Part shown: positions 12,690-26,549 of the stretch, piece by piece
How positions within the stretch are numbered: position 1 is the first letter of the stretch
Layout of the letters: the number at the start of each line of letters is the position of its first letter
Source of the DNA: Sinotaia quadrata
Lineage: Eukaryota > Mollusca > Gastropoda > Architaenioglossa > Viviparidae
Direction of reading: 5' to 3'
Length of the DNA: 64,000 nt
Assembly (NCBI GenBank): GCA_028829895.1
Contig: CM054180.1
Location: 116,246,473 to 116,310,472, forward strand
The notes under the pieces: model-generated
Told to the model about the DNA's origin: nothing
The model's input: the letters and a program-made list of their open reading frames with translations, nothing else
Database searches by the model: none
Made by a program: the position numbers and the translations under genes

Positions 12690-13080
12690 GTATCCTCTCT
12701 TTATAAACTTTAATGCGGTATAAAGTAGATACTCTCTACTGTATTTCTTTTTATAAATCTTTATTATTATATAAATAGGTTACTGAAGATCTCCTTTCTA
12801 TAAGTCTTTATTATGGTTAAAATGATTACATTTCTGCCATATAAAGTGGTTACTGAAGTACTCCTCTCTATAAGTCTTATTATGGTTAAAATTATTACAT
12901 TTATACCATGTAAAATGGTTACTGAAGTACCCTTTTCTATATACCTTTATTATGGTGTAAAATGATTACATTTCTACCATGTAAAATAGTTACTTGTTTT
13001 CCTACCACTGTAAAATAGTTACCTTCTAATGCATCTCTCCTTATAAACCTTACCTTGAAATCGACTGTTTACTGTTTTCA
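12690..13080. repeat. Degenerate minisatellite, about 73-bp unit
   Basis: Recurring words GGTTACTGAAGTACTCC, TATAAGTCTTTATTATGG and AAAATGATTACATTT appear 4-5 times with many substitutions. Confidence 0.7.
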
Positions 13081-13149
13081 AGAATTCTTTATTATAATGT
13101 AAAATGGTTACTCTCTAAAATATCTGTTTTTGTAAACCTTTATAAAGAT

Positions 13150-13295
13150 GTACGAAATTTTAAAGTGGTTCTCTTTATAATCCTTTCTGCTTCGTAAATT
13201 AATTTATGTTTGAACTCTCTCTCTTGATAAACCTTTATGCTTCGTAAATTAATTTCAGTTTGAAGTCTCTCTCTTGATAAACCTTTATGACCACG
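13150..13295. repeat. Tandem duplication, 50-bp unit
   Basis: GCTTCGTAAATTAATTT occurs at 13189 and 13239, followed in both by a TCTCTCTTGATAAACC word. A third, partial relative precedes it. Confidence 0.7.
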
Positions 13296-15470
13296 CAGAA
13301 CGAATTTTTCTGTGACGTATCTCGGCTCTTATCGTTACTGATATGTTCAGTGATTAACATAGGATACCTATCGCTTAAAACACTGTTACATGGACATATT
13401 AAAGTTATCATCTGATCCACAGATTTTGAGTTTTTCTTTTAGCAGTTTGAAAACTGGAAGGAAAGATAAAAGAGCTAGGCTCCCCGTCGAAGTTACTGTA
13501 AGTAATAAAAGCCTTTACACATAGAGAGGAATACACGCTCTTTTCTCACATCTGATTTCAAAAAGAAAACTTGTAATTTGCTCTTGCCTCCTGCTTTCCT
13601 GTGTCATCCAGAAATGTTCTGGATTCCCTTTTCGTATATTATTTATTATTTATTTTTTGATTTGGGGAAAGGGATTTTCCCAGGTCGGCATGGGGTTGTG
13701 AGTAAGAATAAACGATGAGCCGTAATTGCTCTCTTTGCTATTGTTGTACATCAGCCGAAATAATGCTGTCGTGTTTTCTCACGCGCTGCCCGTACACCCC
13801 CCATACTCTCAGTATCTCATCACTTTGCCCAAACGAATAAAATTCACACAGTCCCCAGTTGTGGATCTTAAGTACATGCATTAATATATACTTGCTCCAC
13901 GCAGTCGAGTGTTTTTATCAGTCGTTATCGTACATGCAGACTAATGTCGTGTTTTGCACTGACCACTGGGATTTCGCAAGAGTTAATGAAACATACTTCT
14001 TCAAGCATTTGGGTGTCGATGTCAAGATTTTTCATCACTTCACTCTCTGTCATCAGAATCGTGTTGTCAGGTCCTCACTGGCCGCCACAAACCTTTCCCC
14101 TCCAGGTCCCGTAACTCAGTCTGACCTAGCATCGATTTTGTCCAATGAATTGCGCAAGTGTGAAGCCACCAGAACTCGCAGGGAAAATATGAACGCAGCA
14201 TAATGGAACCGCCTCTGAGAACGAATTATATATAAGAAGTCTTGAGCGACGTGAAAACCTTGACGGTCAGCCCAGGAATGGATGCAATCTTGAAGCTTAA
14301 ACTCGTGCGACCTATCGGAATGAACCAATGACATCATATTAATCAAAGAGCACAAATTCAGACCGGTTGATACGGTCCAGTGGGCTAATGCTCGCGAAGT
14401 TAGAAAGTCGTCGCTTCCTTAGCAGTCGAAACCAACCGCTCAATGAATTAAAATTAGTCGGGGGTTCGAGGAGTGGGGTAGGGGATTGCCAAAGAATTGT
14501 ACTATGTCTCGTTCCCCTTTTTATTTCCCCCTTCCTCTGGTTAGTAGAGGATTTACGAAACATAAACATCCTCAACACAAGACTGAAATTAACAGAAATT
14601 CTTCGGGCATGTGCCTTTCTTTTGTGGAAAAACTTCAGGAAGGAAACATCAACTTATGCTAAATGAATGTATATTGTACCATGAACTGAAAACTTGGAAC
14701 GCTCTTACCCTCGGGGATCCATCAATTCCACATTCAAAACTAATTCTGAGATTTTTTAATGCTATAAAAATTCACTATTTAAAAAATTACTCGTCTGTTT
14801 TGCCTTCACATATGACGTCATCTGGTGGTAATGTTCCATTGCTTTCTGAAAATCCGACTTCTTTTTTTTTAGTAATCAACGTTGTCGCTATCTTCTTCAT
14901 TTTATCATTCATATCTTTTTCGTTAATTATCGCTTTCGCTATTTATTCATTAATCGCTGCTATTTATTTGTTGACTATTCTTGCAACAGATGAAGGGTTT
15001 AATCTCGACATGTTTGTCTTATAATCTGCCTTATATTGCTTTTATCAAATGCAGTGAGCTTTATAAGTTCATGAAAACCGATACAAACTGCGTGTACCAA
15101 CATGTCCTTATACATGGATTGCAGAGAACAATAGCAAGGTTGTTTCTCAAGGTTGTTTCTCAGAACCCCAAAGTTCAGTTTTCCAGGAGTGTGCGTGCGT
15201 CTTGTGATTAAGGAGCAGGCCATCGCAATGAACACCAACATGGTGTTAGGGGTGGGGTAAGAGGAGGAAAGGTAGTGGCCGTAGTTGAGAAAAGAATATA
15301 ATACACAAGTGACGTCTGTAGTTCACCACAACCTTGAGATCTTTGCCGGTTGCGGTAATCATACCTCTTTAATAAGATTGTTGTTAAGAATCATCTCTCC
15401 CTCTCCATCACACCAGCTATCACCACCACGTTAATGCCACCCCTTCTATCTCTAACATTTCATGTGATTC
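13296..15470. other. Presumed intronic DNA
   Basis: Unique-looking sequence. The open frame at 14611-15024 has a hydrophobic C-terminal half (I/F/L-rich, about 40 residues) that arises from a T-rich stretch. No family is recognisable and I do not call a gene. Confidence 0.35.
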
Positions 15471-15477
15471 GGAAGAC

Positions 15478-15785
15478 TCGTGACCTCACCACCCAGCTTA
15501 TCAACCCTATCCTTAACTTCCTTTACATATCTGAACACTCGTGACCTCGCTACCCTGCGCATCAACTCTATCCCCAGCTTAATTTTACACACATCTAAAC
15601 ATTTATAACCTCTCTACCCGGCCCACCATCTCTATCCCCAACTTCTTTGACAAACATTTGATCACTCGTGACCTCTCTACCCGGCCCACCATCCTTATCC
15701 CCAACTTCTTTGACAAACATTTAATCATTCGTGACCTCTCTACCCGGCCCACCAAAATCACCAGCCCTATCCCCGACTTCTTTTT
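15478..15785. repeat. Minisatellite, 63-bp unit, about 5 copies
   Basis: The ACCTCTCTACCCGGCCCACC block recurs at 15608, 15671 and 15734 (63-bp spacing), with diverged copies at 15544 and 15483. The rest of the unit is TATCCCCAACTTCTTTGAC. It is translatable in two frames simply because 63 is a multiple of three. Confidence 0.9.
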
Positions 15786-15789
15786 ACAC

Positions 15790-16400
15790 ACCCCGTTGGC
15801 AGACTGTTGTCCTAACTCCGCACGTTCTTGTCTAGGCTGCAGACTTACTTTAGTTCCTCTCACCACCCCCCACCACCCTTACCCCCGTGTCTCAAACAGG
15901 GCAGGACATTTTCAGTTTACAGTCCAGGAACGTTAAGTATCTCCTATGTCTAACTCCTTGCCTTTTGTTCCTTGTAAAAGACTATTGGTATTTTAAAGAA
16001 GTGAGACAGGTCATCATTACCAGCAACATCATTTCATCAGCATCGTCACAATCTTTTAAAAGATTAGAAGTAACACCTTCACTATCATCATCAACATCTT
16101 CACTTCCACCACAACATCAACAGAGACAACATAATCATTGCCTTCGTATTTACGGTTACCTATAATTCCGGGTGTAATTGAAAGAGTGTAAGAGTATCGG
16201 TTCAGTGGATAGTTTAGGACACGACAATCTAACTACGTTAGATAATATTTTTGGGGATAGGATATTGCGAAGGTGTACTTATTTAATTAATAGAAAAGTA
16301 CTGAGTAATGCTTTTCAAATAAAGATATTGACTTTATTTATATGAAAAACACTAATAATTCTCTGGGCATGGGTGTGTGGGGAGTAGAACCTAAGAAAGA
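15790..16400. other. Presumed intronic DNA
   Basis: About 600 bp with CATCA/CACCA-rich patches (16016-16140). No supported gene. Confidence 0.35.
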
Positions 16401-16401
<1 letters not shown>

Positions 16402-16463
<62 letters not shown>

Positions 16464-16467
16464 TGTG
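16402..16467. repeat. (TG)n microsatellite
   Basis: About 30 TG dinucleotides with one TT interruption near the right end. Confidence 0.96.
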
Positions 16468-17100
16468 AAAGGGAGAATAATATATGTAAGCTATTGCTTA
16501 ATCTACTTTCTAAGTTCATATTATCCAGTTTCGTTCGTCCATATTACGTGGCTCACTTTTGATCTAGTTTCTTTGTCAAATGTCGTCACTCCGTATGTGT
16601 CCATTCCTGGAATACCCGTGAATCTACCCCCAAGAACCGGTCCCATCGCTAGGCTCGTCTTGAAATGTTTGTTACGCAGGATTCCGTTGTTGCCAAAGTA
16701 ATAGCATCAAGCACAATTATAGAAAGGCCGCTGCTGACTAGTAGTAAAGAAAACACTCTCCGCCGCCGCCCCACCCCCACACTCACGCCACCACCACCAG
16801 ACTTAACCACCCCTGACAGTGATGCGCTCACTGACATATATTCATCAAGGGCCGTTGCATGTGTGTGTGTGTGTGTGACTAAAAAATGCTGCCAGCTGCA
16901 ACTGCCTTTCTTTTAGCATCACCCAAGACGATTAGATAGAAAAAATATTAAGACAATGATATAATAACTGTGTGATCGAAATCTTTGTGACGGGATGGAA
17001 AGGATATAGGAGCGGTCGGCCAGTTCAACCCACGCGTAAATATCTATTTGGTTGTGCTCAATCCTTTGGTGGCGGCGGTGGTGAATTTTAGGGACACATA
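16468..17100. other. Presumed intronic DNA
   Basis: Contains a short TG run at 16860-16878. No supported gene. Confidence 0.35.
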
Positions 17101-17107
17101 CCGCGTG

Positions 17108-17310
17108 AGTACTCTCGCGTACGTTAGGCTGAATTATTTTAAGATTGGTTTTGTAAAGTGCACGACTATGCTGGCGTACGTTAGGCTGAATTATTTTAAG
17201 ATTGGTTTTGTAAAGTGCACGACTATGCTGGCGTACGTTAGACTAATTTCTGTTAAGATTTGGCTTGTAATGAGCGCGACTGTGCTCGCGTGTGTTGAGC
17301 TGATTGGAGC
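17108..17310. repeat. Minisatellite, 57-bp unit, about 3.5 copies
   Basis: CTGGCGTACGTTAGGCTGAA, then TTATTTTAAGATTGGTTTTG, then TAAAGTGCACGACTATG is repeated. The first two copies are near-identical and the last is diverged. Confidence 0.88.
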
Positions 17311-17534
17311 TTGGCACATCATGTTTGCAATCGCTTTTGTTAGATAGGCTTGTCTGAAGACTGAGGATTTCCGTTGATGCGTATGTTGGGCCGATTTGTT
17401 AAGGGACTGAGGTGAGGCTATGCAGAGCTCGTTAGTACTCGGGAACTTTTCGTCTCATACTTAAATGCATGCGGTTTGTTGGACTAAACTCATTCAAGGT
17501 TCAAAACTCTTATCGAACTCGATGAACTTCCTCA

Positions 17535-17725
17535 GCCATCACACTCACGGAAATGTGCGATCAGAGAGTACTTCATAGTCATCACACTCAGGGTAAGATG
17601 ACCTGAGAGTACTTCATAGTCATGGTAATGTGTAATCAGAGAGTACTACTTAGTTCGCACACTCAGGGTAATTAGGGATAAGAGTGTATTTGTTGGTGTC
17701 ATGGTAATGTCGGATCAGAAAGTGT
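17535..17725. repeat. Degenerate tandem repeat, about 44-bp unit
   Basis: Words CATCACACTCA, GATCAGAGAGTACTTCATAG and CATGGTAATGT recur 4 times with indels. Confidence 0.6.
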
Positions 17726-18269
17726 TTCTGAGCTAGTATTTATCTCTTTTTTAATGTAACTTATTGGTGACTTCCGGAATCTATTTGAAGAATGTTGATA
17801 ACTGGTTTTTCTTTTTTTCTTTTTTTAATGCTGCCAAGATCTCGTTGTATAAACTCTTTTTCTTTTGTTGTTAAGTAAAACCTCTCCATATTTATTTGCT
17901 TAAAATATGTACTTGTCTATTTAAACCATAGTAATCTCCCACCCCACGTTTAAAGAAAAATAAGCTGTTAGGAGTAAAAATGTTTAAGTATTTCGTTGCC
18001 AGATGGTCATTATAGAACCATGCAGTATGAAGCTGCTGTACAGAACTAGTTGAATGTATAATATTGTTGATGACATTTCTTGTGTGATAGGAACACACAG
18101 AATAGGTCCACCACCAACAATCACAGCTAAATATAAATTCTAAATATTCTAACTAAAAACCGAAATAATAAATTTCAAAAGGAGCGAAATTAACAAACAG
18201 GAATGAACAAGTTTCAAGATGTGCGTTTTCAGATGCATGGTCAGCACAATTATATAAACAGTTAGTGAG

Positions 18270-18270
<1 letters not shown>
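17726..18270. other. Presumed intronic DNA
   Basis: AT-rich, with T-runs near 17800-17830. No supported gene. Confidence 0.35.
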
Positions 18271-18271
<1 letters not shown>

Positions 18272-18331
<60 letters not shown>

Positions 18332-18332
18332 A
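18272..18332. repeat. (CA)n microsatellite
   Basis: About 27 CA dinucleotides, then AACACACAG. Confidence 0.96.
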
Positions 18333-20250
18333 GAGAAATATGTACTATAACTGCACAAGACATAATTATATGTTCGCTCTTGCTTAGAATTTACGACTAC
18401 AATGCATAGAGTGTGTGTTTCATGACTTTTTTCTATTCTTATTTGTTCATGAATTTATGTCCCAGCAACATACCGGCACCAAGTGTATAAAATAATAAGA
18501 AACGATTTTAAAATAAAGAAAGATAACTAATATGCAAACATACAAGCAGCTATTGAACAAGGTCACAAACTATGGCGAAACAGGCGGTTTTATGCAAGTG
18601 CGCATTTGTTGCCAAGATCAACGCGTGCACATTTCCCCTTTTGTCACTCCTTCAAGCCGTCAGACATCCACCGGAAGTGGCTTCTTCAAGCCGTCAGGCC
18701 TGACATCTATCGGAAACGGCTGATTCAAACGAAGACAGAGGTAAACCACTCATTTACACAACACCTCCTAGCCCTGTCGGCTTCGAACTAAATAAAATTC
18801 ATTTCAAATGCTCTTCCAGGAATTCATATCCCCCCCCGTCCCCACCCCCCCCCGGCTTCTCCTGCGAAAAAGCGTCCAAGTCTAGACGCCTGCTTGTAAA
18901 TAAACATTGTGTGTTTTATTTCTTTGTATGTATTCCAATAGCTTCAAATCGCAGGCTAGGGAGGCAGAATAAACGCGTTCCACGGTCCGTCAACATTGAC
19001 GTCTCCTCCTCCACTGCCCCCCTCCCCACCCCTCTTGAATCAGGACGTTTTATTTCAGGATAGTTGGTTCCGGACAGAAAATACGGTCTCTCACTTTCTT
19101 GCCTCTTTCTCGTTTTTTCCTCACCATGTGTATCTTAACAGCAGATTTGGGGTTAAATTTCTGTGCAGTTTCGACAAGTTTAAAAATATTAACAGAACAA
19201 TGTGTGTGACGTGTGGTCCAATCAAGTGCGTTGCCTCTTCTCGTGACGTCATTTGCTAAACTTTTAACTTCATTTAAAAAAAAAAAAAACTTTTATTTTC
19301 CTAGGTAGCGAAGTATTTTCTGGAATTCTTTCACCATTTTCTATAGTCTAGACAAGTTACAGCCCATTATATATTTTAATTTTCCATATCTTTCATTTAA
19401 AGATTTGTTTCTTGCTCATCTTGTCAAAATCTTGAAATTTCATGCTATTGAGTAAACCCATTAGCAAGTAGTCTCCGGCTTCCCACTGTCAAGTACTGAG
19501 AGCGAGTCCTCCAAACGACCATGGTATACGCAGTATGGTTCTGGTAACAAGTTTCGTGACGTAATATTTAATAGGAAAATCCCAGAGTTAGTAACCCCCC
19601 CCCCCTTCTCGTTTTTTTATTCTTGGCACGCTTCCTACATGCTTGCACTTTTGTAACCAAGAGAGCAAGGTTCAGCGAGTGCTCTCCTCCTAGAAGTTTT
19701 GTGGCTTCGCGCATGCGCTGCTATTATTTTCGGCAGCAGACCGCTCCATTATTTTATATTTGCACTACAGTTAGAGGTTTAATTTATTATTATTACTGGT
19801 GATGTTGAGTTTTGTTGAGTTTGTTATGATTATTATTGGTGGGTGGTTGTGATTTTGACCTGTTTATGTTACTGTTATTGTTGGAGGGTTGGAGATAATG
19901 GTGTTGAATTTTTGTTATTATTGGATCTGGTGGTGGCGAAATTCCATAATAACTCATGCGCTCCCCAGACATGTAAAATAAAGATATCACTTATAAAATA
20001 ATACATTAACATAAAAAAAAAAGAGAAGAATGCAGCGATATTGAACTCATTCTTGTTTCAAGAAGTGCAAATTCATACAGGTTCAAGTGCAGATAAAACT
20101 GGGATTTCGTCTTTTCACCCAGACGAAGCCAAACAAACTATGCCTTTCAAAAAATCTTCGTACATTACATAGTGTCAATAGCCACAATAATTTATCAAGA
20201 TTTTGTTCCTGTGTTCCAGTGGTTAGAATCCCGCTAGATGAAATGTTTCT
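18333..20250. other. Presumed intronic DNA
   Basis: Unique-looking. Contains C-rich homopolymer patches (18829-18854, 19597-19606), a tandem CTTCAAGCCGTCAG pair at about 18651-18700 and TTATTATT patches near 19785. No supported gene. Confidence 0.35.
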
Positions 20251-20253
20251 TTC

Positions 20254-20365
20254 AATAGCTGGGAATTTATTAACTCATTTGGTCATTAGTTCACTTCGTT
20301 TATTTGATCAGCAATTGGTTTGGCCATAAGTTCGCTTGATATTTCATTTGGCTTCGTTTAGTTTG
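20254..20365. repeat. Dispersed repeat copy A
   Basis: GCTGGGAATTTATTAACTCA, followed by TTTGGTCATTAGTTC and TTTATTTGATCAG, has a diverged partner about 2.95 kb away at 23200-23310 in the same orientation. Confidence 0.5.
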
Positions 20366-20856
20366 TTTGGGTGACAAGACGTGCTGTGAATCTAGCACAG
20401 TTACAGCTGATATTGTGACAAAAGTATCATTTTGGTTTTGAACTTTGCAGGCCTAGTTTTCGGATTAATTAGACGGATATTAACAGATTATCGTCTTGTC
20501 GGATAAACACGATAATCCATTCAAGTAATGAGATACGATAAGTTCCTACTAGTTTCACGCACTACTGAAACTTTCGACCTTTCGCCATCAAGGTCAGTCT
20601 AAAGTGTACTTACCGAAGAAAATGAATTATTTCATTAAGCTAATATTTTTTCCTGTCCAAATTTTAAACGGAGTTATTGCTTTCTGATTAGCCGTTTGCC
20701 AGTTGGGCTAGTGTGCCATATATTAATCTATATATTAAACTTTCTTTGCACGACACTTGCTGGAGGGTGAAGATAACAGTGGGGCGGAGGGTAGGACGCT
20801 GACTCATGCTCGAGTGACAGACTGTCGAAAGCCGCTTAGTGTGGGGGAAAAAAACT

Positions 20857-22205
<1,349 letters not shown>

Positions 22206-22209
22206 TCAC

Positions 22210-22545
22210 TCCGGCATCTTTAGCCAAAACAACTTTAGCCAAGCCTGCTTTTGCTTAAATTAATGCTGTTTATACAGGCATCTTTAGCCAAGACTACTTT
22301 TACCACAACGCTCTTTACACAGACTTCTTTAGCCAAGATTAGTTTTATCTCAACACGTTAGCATAATTATATTTATCCAAAGTCAAGTTTTGCCAAGATT
22401 TCTCTTGCATAAATTTACTTTTCCCTAAATCGTCAAAACTTCTCTTGCACAAATTTACTTTTTTACAAAGTCAAGTTTTGCTAAGACTTCTCTTGCATAC
22501 TTTTTCATACATCAAGTTTTGCCAGGACTTCTCTTGCAAAAAGCA
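22210..22545. repeat. Degenerate tandem repeat, TTTTGCCAAGACTTCTCTTGC family
   Basis: Words AGTTTTGCCAAGACTTCTC and CTTTAGCCAAGA recur 8-9 times at irregular spacing (about 30-55 bp). An old, decayed array. Confidence 0.6.
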
Positions 22546-22704
22546 AAGTAACTGAAAGATGCCCCCCCCCTCACCATCATATCAAAGAGAAACTAATTCA
22601 CATCCAAACCATAAAGATGTCCGGGATTTAAGTGCTTAATATATTGGCAATTCCTTTTATAAAAGTAGTACTGCTGTTTTCGTAACGGTATTGACGTCAC
22701 AACG

Positions 22705-23016
22705 ATGGCGTTTGTTCAGGAAAAAATACAGTACGAGCTACGGTGTGCTGATCTCACAGCAGTTGTGACCGTTCAACTTAACTTTCATCGCCAGTACAGA
22801 GCAGAGGCACCTGATGATGACACACTTAATCAGTGGCTCATTCAGTGTCAAGTCTGGGGAGGAAAGCGCCTCTTCATCTCAACGAAGTCAAACGAAACCA
22901 AAACGAAGTTTAACGCTTTACAATTGAACTTCGAAAATTATATAGTGAAATTGTATGAGTTCAGATGTTTGCATTGTTGTTATAAGTATGATTTTTTTTG
23001 TTGCCAGTATCCATAA
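22705..23016 (+). pseudogene. DUF4817-like helix-turn-helix fragment of a transposon
   Basis: An ATG-initiated frame of 103 codons. Residues 1-50 show the layout of the DUF4817 domain: an N-terminal MAF-V-EK start, a helix ending in VVTVQLNFHRQY, then a PDDDTLNQWL segment. DUF4817 is a short DNA-binding helix-turn-helix region found in many arthropod and mollusc transposon-derived proteins, usually followed by a GRP/GRPR linker. That linker is absent here: after the W near residue 50 the frame turns into low-similarity sequence and runs into a tandem repeat at 23003. No transposase catalytic core follows. I read this as a truncated relic; family membership is from remembered motif spacing, so confidence is moderate. 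Confidence 0.5.
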
Positions 23017-23170
23017 TAATTTATTAATGTCAGTGGCTTTTATTGGCCAGTATCCATAAGAATGTATTAATTTCAGTGGGGTTTTTTGGCCAGTATCCAT
23101 AAGAATATATTAATTTCAGTGGGTTTTTTTGGCCAGTATCCATAAGAGTGTATTAATTTCAGTGTTTTTT
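23003..23170. repeat. Minisatellite, 43-bp unit, 4 copies
   Basis: GGCCAGTATCCATAAGAAT recurs at 23003, 23046, 23089 and 23132, followed by TATTAATTTCAGTGGG and a T/G run. Confidence 0.92.
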
Positions 23171-23199
23171 TCAACTCGTAGGTAAAATTTTTTCTTTCA

Positions 23200-23310
23200 C
23201 TAACTGGGAGTTTATTAATTTGTTTGGTCATTAGTTCGTTTCGTTGATTCGTTTATTTGGTCAGTGGTTTGTTATGTCATTTGTTCGTTTGGTAGTTCGT
23301 TTGGCCTAGT
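23200..23310. repeat. Dispersed repeat copy B
   Basis: AACTGGGAGTTTATTAATTTG, followed by TTTGGTCATTAGTTCG, matches 20254-20365. The right end grades into the 30-bp array that follows. Confidence 0.5.
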
Positions 23311-23475
23311 TTGGTTTCGTTTGGCATTGTTTAGTTTTGTCTGCTTTCGTTTGGCATTGTTTAGTTTTGTCTGCTTTCGTTTGGCATTGTTTAGTTTCGT
23401 CTGCTTTCGTTTGGCTTTGTTTAGTTTCGTCTGCTTTCGTTTGGCTTTGTGTAGTTTCGTCTGCTTTTGTTTGGC
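23300..23475. repeat. Minisatellite, 30-bp unit, about 6 copies
   Basis: Unit TTTAGTTTTGTCTGC plus TTTCGTTTGGCATTG. Because 30 is a multiple of three, all frames on both strands stay open and produce spurious repetitive peptides. Confidence 0.93.
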
Positions 23476-23479
23476 TGAA

Positions 23480-26400
23480 AAGACTTGCCGCACGGGAAGC
23501 GTTGAAGAGATGGCCATTCTTGCAGATTTCTGTTTCCTAACACGTCCCCGTGTTTTGAGACTGCCGAGTCATGTTTACCCATCCGGGGTTTTTATTCCCT
23601 AGGTGCATCGATCATCGAACGGTCACGCCTGACTTTGAACTTGGGCACACCAAAGCACGAATTGAGCCTTTTGCTGACTGGACGCCATCTTACTTAACTG
23701 GGACAAGCATCAACACAGCCGAGCATAATAGTTCGCATCAGCAAGCACTGAGACAATAGTCACGCACTGAAAGATAGGGGCCGCAACTCCGCGAGTGTTT
23801 GCATTGTTGCGTCCGTTCAAATGCAGAATATGTTAATCATTAAAGTTTTCGAGCGTCATTTTTTTTTCTTTCGATGAAACTGCATCTATGAATTTGTGAG
23901 TAAAACCATACTTTTCCATATCAGTGGCTTAAACATATTTCATAAGATGTTCAATGATTGTGACGGGAGGGCCAAAACTTTGGCACGCATGCACGCACAC
24001 GCACATACACGCATGCACGCCATAGTTAAGTATCACACACCAGTCGTGTTTAAGTATTCTAACGTTCGTTATTACCAAACATTTATCTATAATAATTCAC
24101 CCATCAGTGGGTATCATTCATCATTATTATATTTATAACTTTAAACTTCTTTTTAAAGAGCGGTAGTTTGGTTAGTTGCGAAGAACATTTTGCCCCCAAA
24201 AATATTACTGCGTTGAAATAAAATCAATTGCTTATTAAGGAAAGGAATCAAAACCCAAGTGAACAAAAGCAACAAACCAGTAAACAAGAAAAGCACACAA
24301 ACACCATTATACCACCCACCCATCCCTACTCCTCCAAAAAGTGCATACTGGCAGAACTGCTCTATTTAAAAAGAAAATCCATTGTCCTCTTTTTGAACGC
24401 TACCTGTTAGTTCTAAAGAGAAGTTATTGATTTAGATTGCCCTCTAGTAGTTTTCAACTTTTTAAAAACGTAATCTCACTCTGTCAGTCGTGCTCGTTAT
24501 AGTGAAGTACAGAAAACAAATGGGGGTGGGGGGTGGATTTTAAATATATGCTCTTTGATTGTAGCTTGAAATATTGATTTTTTTTTTTTTTAAAGAAAAG
24601 AACACATCAGAGAAATACCCACTCACCCCCCACCAGAATAAAACAATATGCAAACAGTTATTATTATTTAATATGTGCTAACGTTATTCTCCTCACCGCA
24701 AGGACTAACCGTGCCAACGGCAAGTTTTCTCCAGTTGTCTAACGAAAAAGCGAGGTAGATGAGGAGAGGATTGTGGATGGAGGAGTTTGTGCTTCACGTG
24801 TGATAAAATTTTTAAAAATAATTTAATAAACCCAAACAGCCTTGAGAGTATCAGCACTCTTATTATTATTATTATTATTATTATTATTTTTAGACTGGAC
24901 AGAATAAGAAGCCCGAAGACTATTTTTTTTTCTCTTCATTGATGCGCTTTTGTCTAGTAAGCAGATAGTTATCAAGGAAACATTAATTATCCATAGTGGA
25001 GATTCTGGCGAGTTATACCCCCCCCACCCCACCCCACACATTCATAGTTATAAATATGTGCATAAATAACGTGCGCGTGTATGCTTACACACAAATACAC
25101 ACGCGTGCACACATGCACGGACGTACACTCGCGCGCGTGTGCACACAAAAGCACATTATCCATATTTACAGGTTCACGAGCATAAAAAGCCCGACTTTCG
25201 CGCTGTCAGGAAAGTTGCAGACACTTCTCTTTCAAAGCACTTGTAATTTTAACGTACAAGGAGCTAATTAAAACTGCGTGCGTGCGTGTGTGTTAATATT
25301 ATTAAACTGTTCTTGCTCTCACACCAGAAGGAAAACATCACCCCAAGAGCTAAACAAGAGTTTGGTTTCGTGACCTAGATTTTTCCGATTATGTAATGTG
25401 GGGAATGCAGTCCTTTACGAAAAAATACAAGCATGAATGCCTGCTAAGACGTATTACCAGAAACGTTGCTTTAAAAAAAAAAAAATCCCTCCTCCACAGG
25501 ATTTCACAAAGGGCAGAAGAGGAGAAAAAAAAAATGGGGGAAGAATTAGTGCATCTTTTACTTTCCTTTCCCACTTACTTCATCGGCGCCTGTCTTGTCT
25601 CCTATATAGAGCTATGTTGGTGTTCAAACGTCATGCATAAAGACGTCTTTATTCTGCACGCTCTATCCTAAGCGTTCTGTTTCTTTCTCTGTCAGATCTA
25701 ATTCATTTTGATCCAAATACGTTTACAGTGAATCGGCAGCAAACGGTACGAATTTGTCATAACGTCAAGTTGTTTACCTAATAGTTAAGAGTGTCTGTCA
25801 GTTTGTGTCAGTGTTTGCATGTGTTTATGTGTGCACAGATATCTACACTTAGAGAGCACATTATAGTTAAGTGTCTGCTAGTTTGTGTTAGTGTTTGCAT
25901 GTATCCATATATGCGCAGATACCTTCAAAATCTGATTACAAATCTAGCTCCTGTACAGCACATTTAGAAGCAGCTGTTGGAAACAAATAAATTCTTAATA
26001 CTTCTGCATTGTCCAGATATTGTTAAATCAACCATTTTTGCTGTAAGATCATTAGTAAATCCTATTTTGATTATGAGACATAGGTAGGAGATCTATTGTT
26101 CCCAAACTAATTTGATTGAATCAAGTAATTGTTACCCTCATTATTGAGACATGACTGTTCTTACAGATCCAGATCTCGGTGCGATTAAAAACCAATTTAT
26201 TTGCTTGCCTAAAACAGAACCACTTTTATAGCACTATACAGTTTATTCAGCAACAAACCGCCTTACATCGTGAACAGTGACAAAGGAAACGGTTCTTGCA
26301 AAGCATTCACTTCCTGTTTGTCGGCTAACTGTGCGGCGAAGACAGGAAGTCTTTCACCAGGACGTATGTTAATTGTTCACAGGGTTTAGAAAGGTTTAAC

Positions 26401-26500
26401 TGTTCCCAGAGTCTCGTTGCTTTATTGCAATTGAGGTCTGTGTGCATGCGACTGTAAGCATTCTTTAGTTTATGCTGTAGGAAATTCCCGTAAAATGTAG
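23480..26500. other. Presumed intronic DNA
   Basis: About 3 kb of mostly unique sequence. Contains a (TTA)n tract at 24860-24889, alternating CG/CA patches at 23985-24015 and 25070-25150, and a 58-bp near-duplicate (GTGTCTGTCAGTTTGTGTCAG versus GTGTCTGCTAGTTTGTGTTAG, about 25791 and 25870). No supported gene. Confidence 0.35.

Positions 26501-26501
<1 letters not shown>

Positions 26502-26548
<47 letters not shown>
26502..26548. repeat. (CA)n microsatellite
   Basis: About 23 CA dinucleotides. Confidence 0.96.

Positions 26549-26549
<1 letters not shown>

Noticed and set aside
14611..15024. Open frame with a hydrophobic, membrane-like C-terminal half
   Set aside because: A T-rich stretch gives I/F/L codons. 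There is no signal for a real membrane protein and no homology recognised.
15658..15936. Repeated peptide with a DLSTRPT word
   Set aside because: Encoded by a 63-bp minisatellite whose unit is a multiple of three; the opposite strand is open too.
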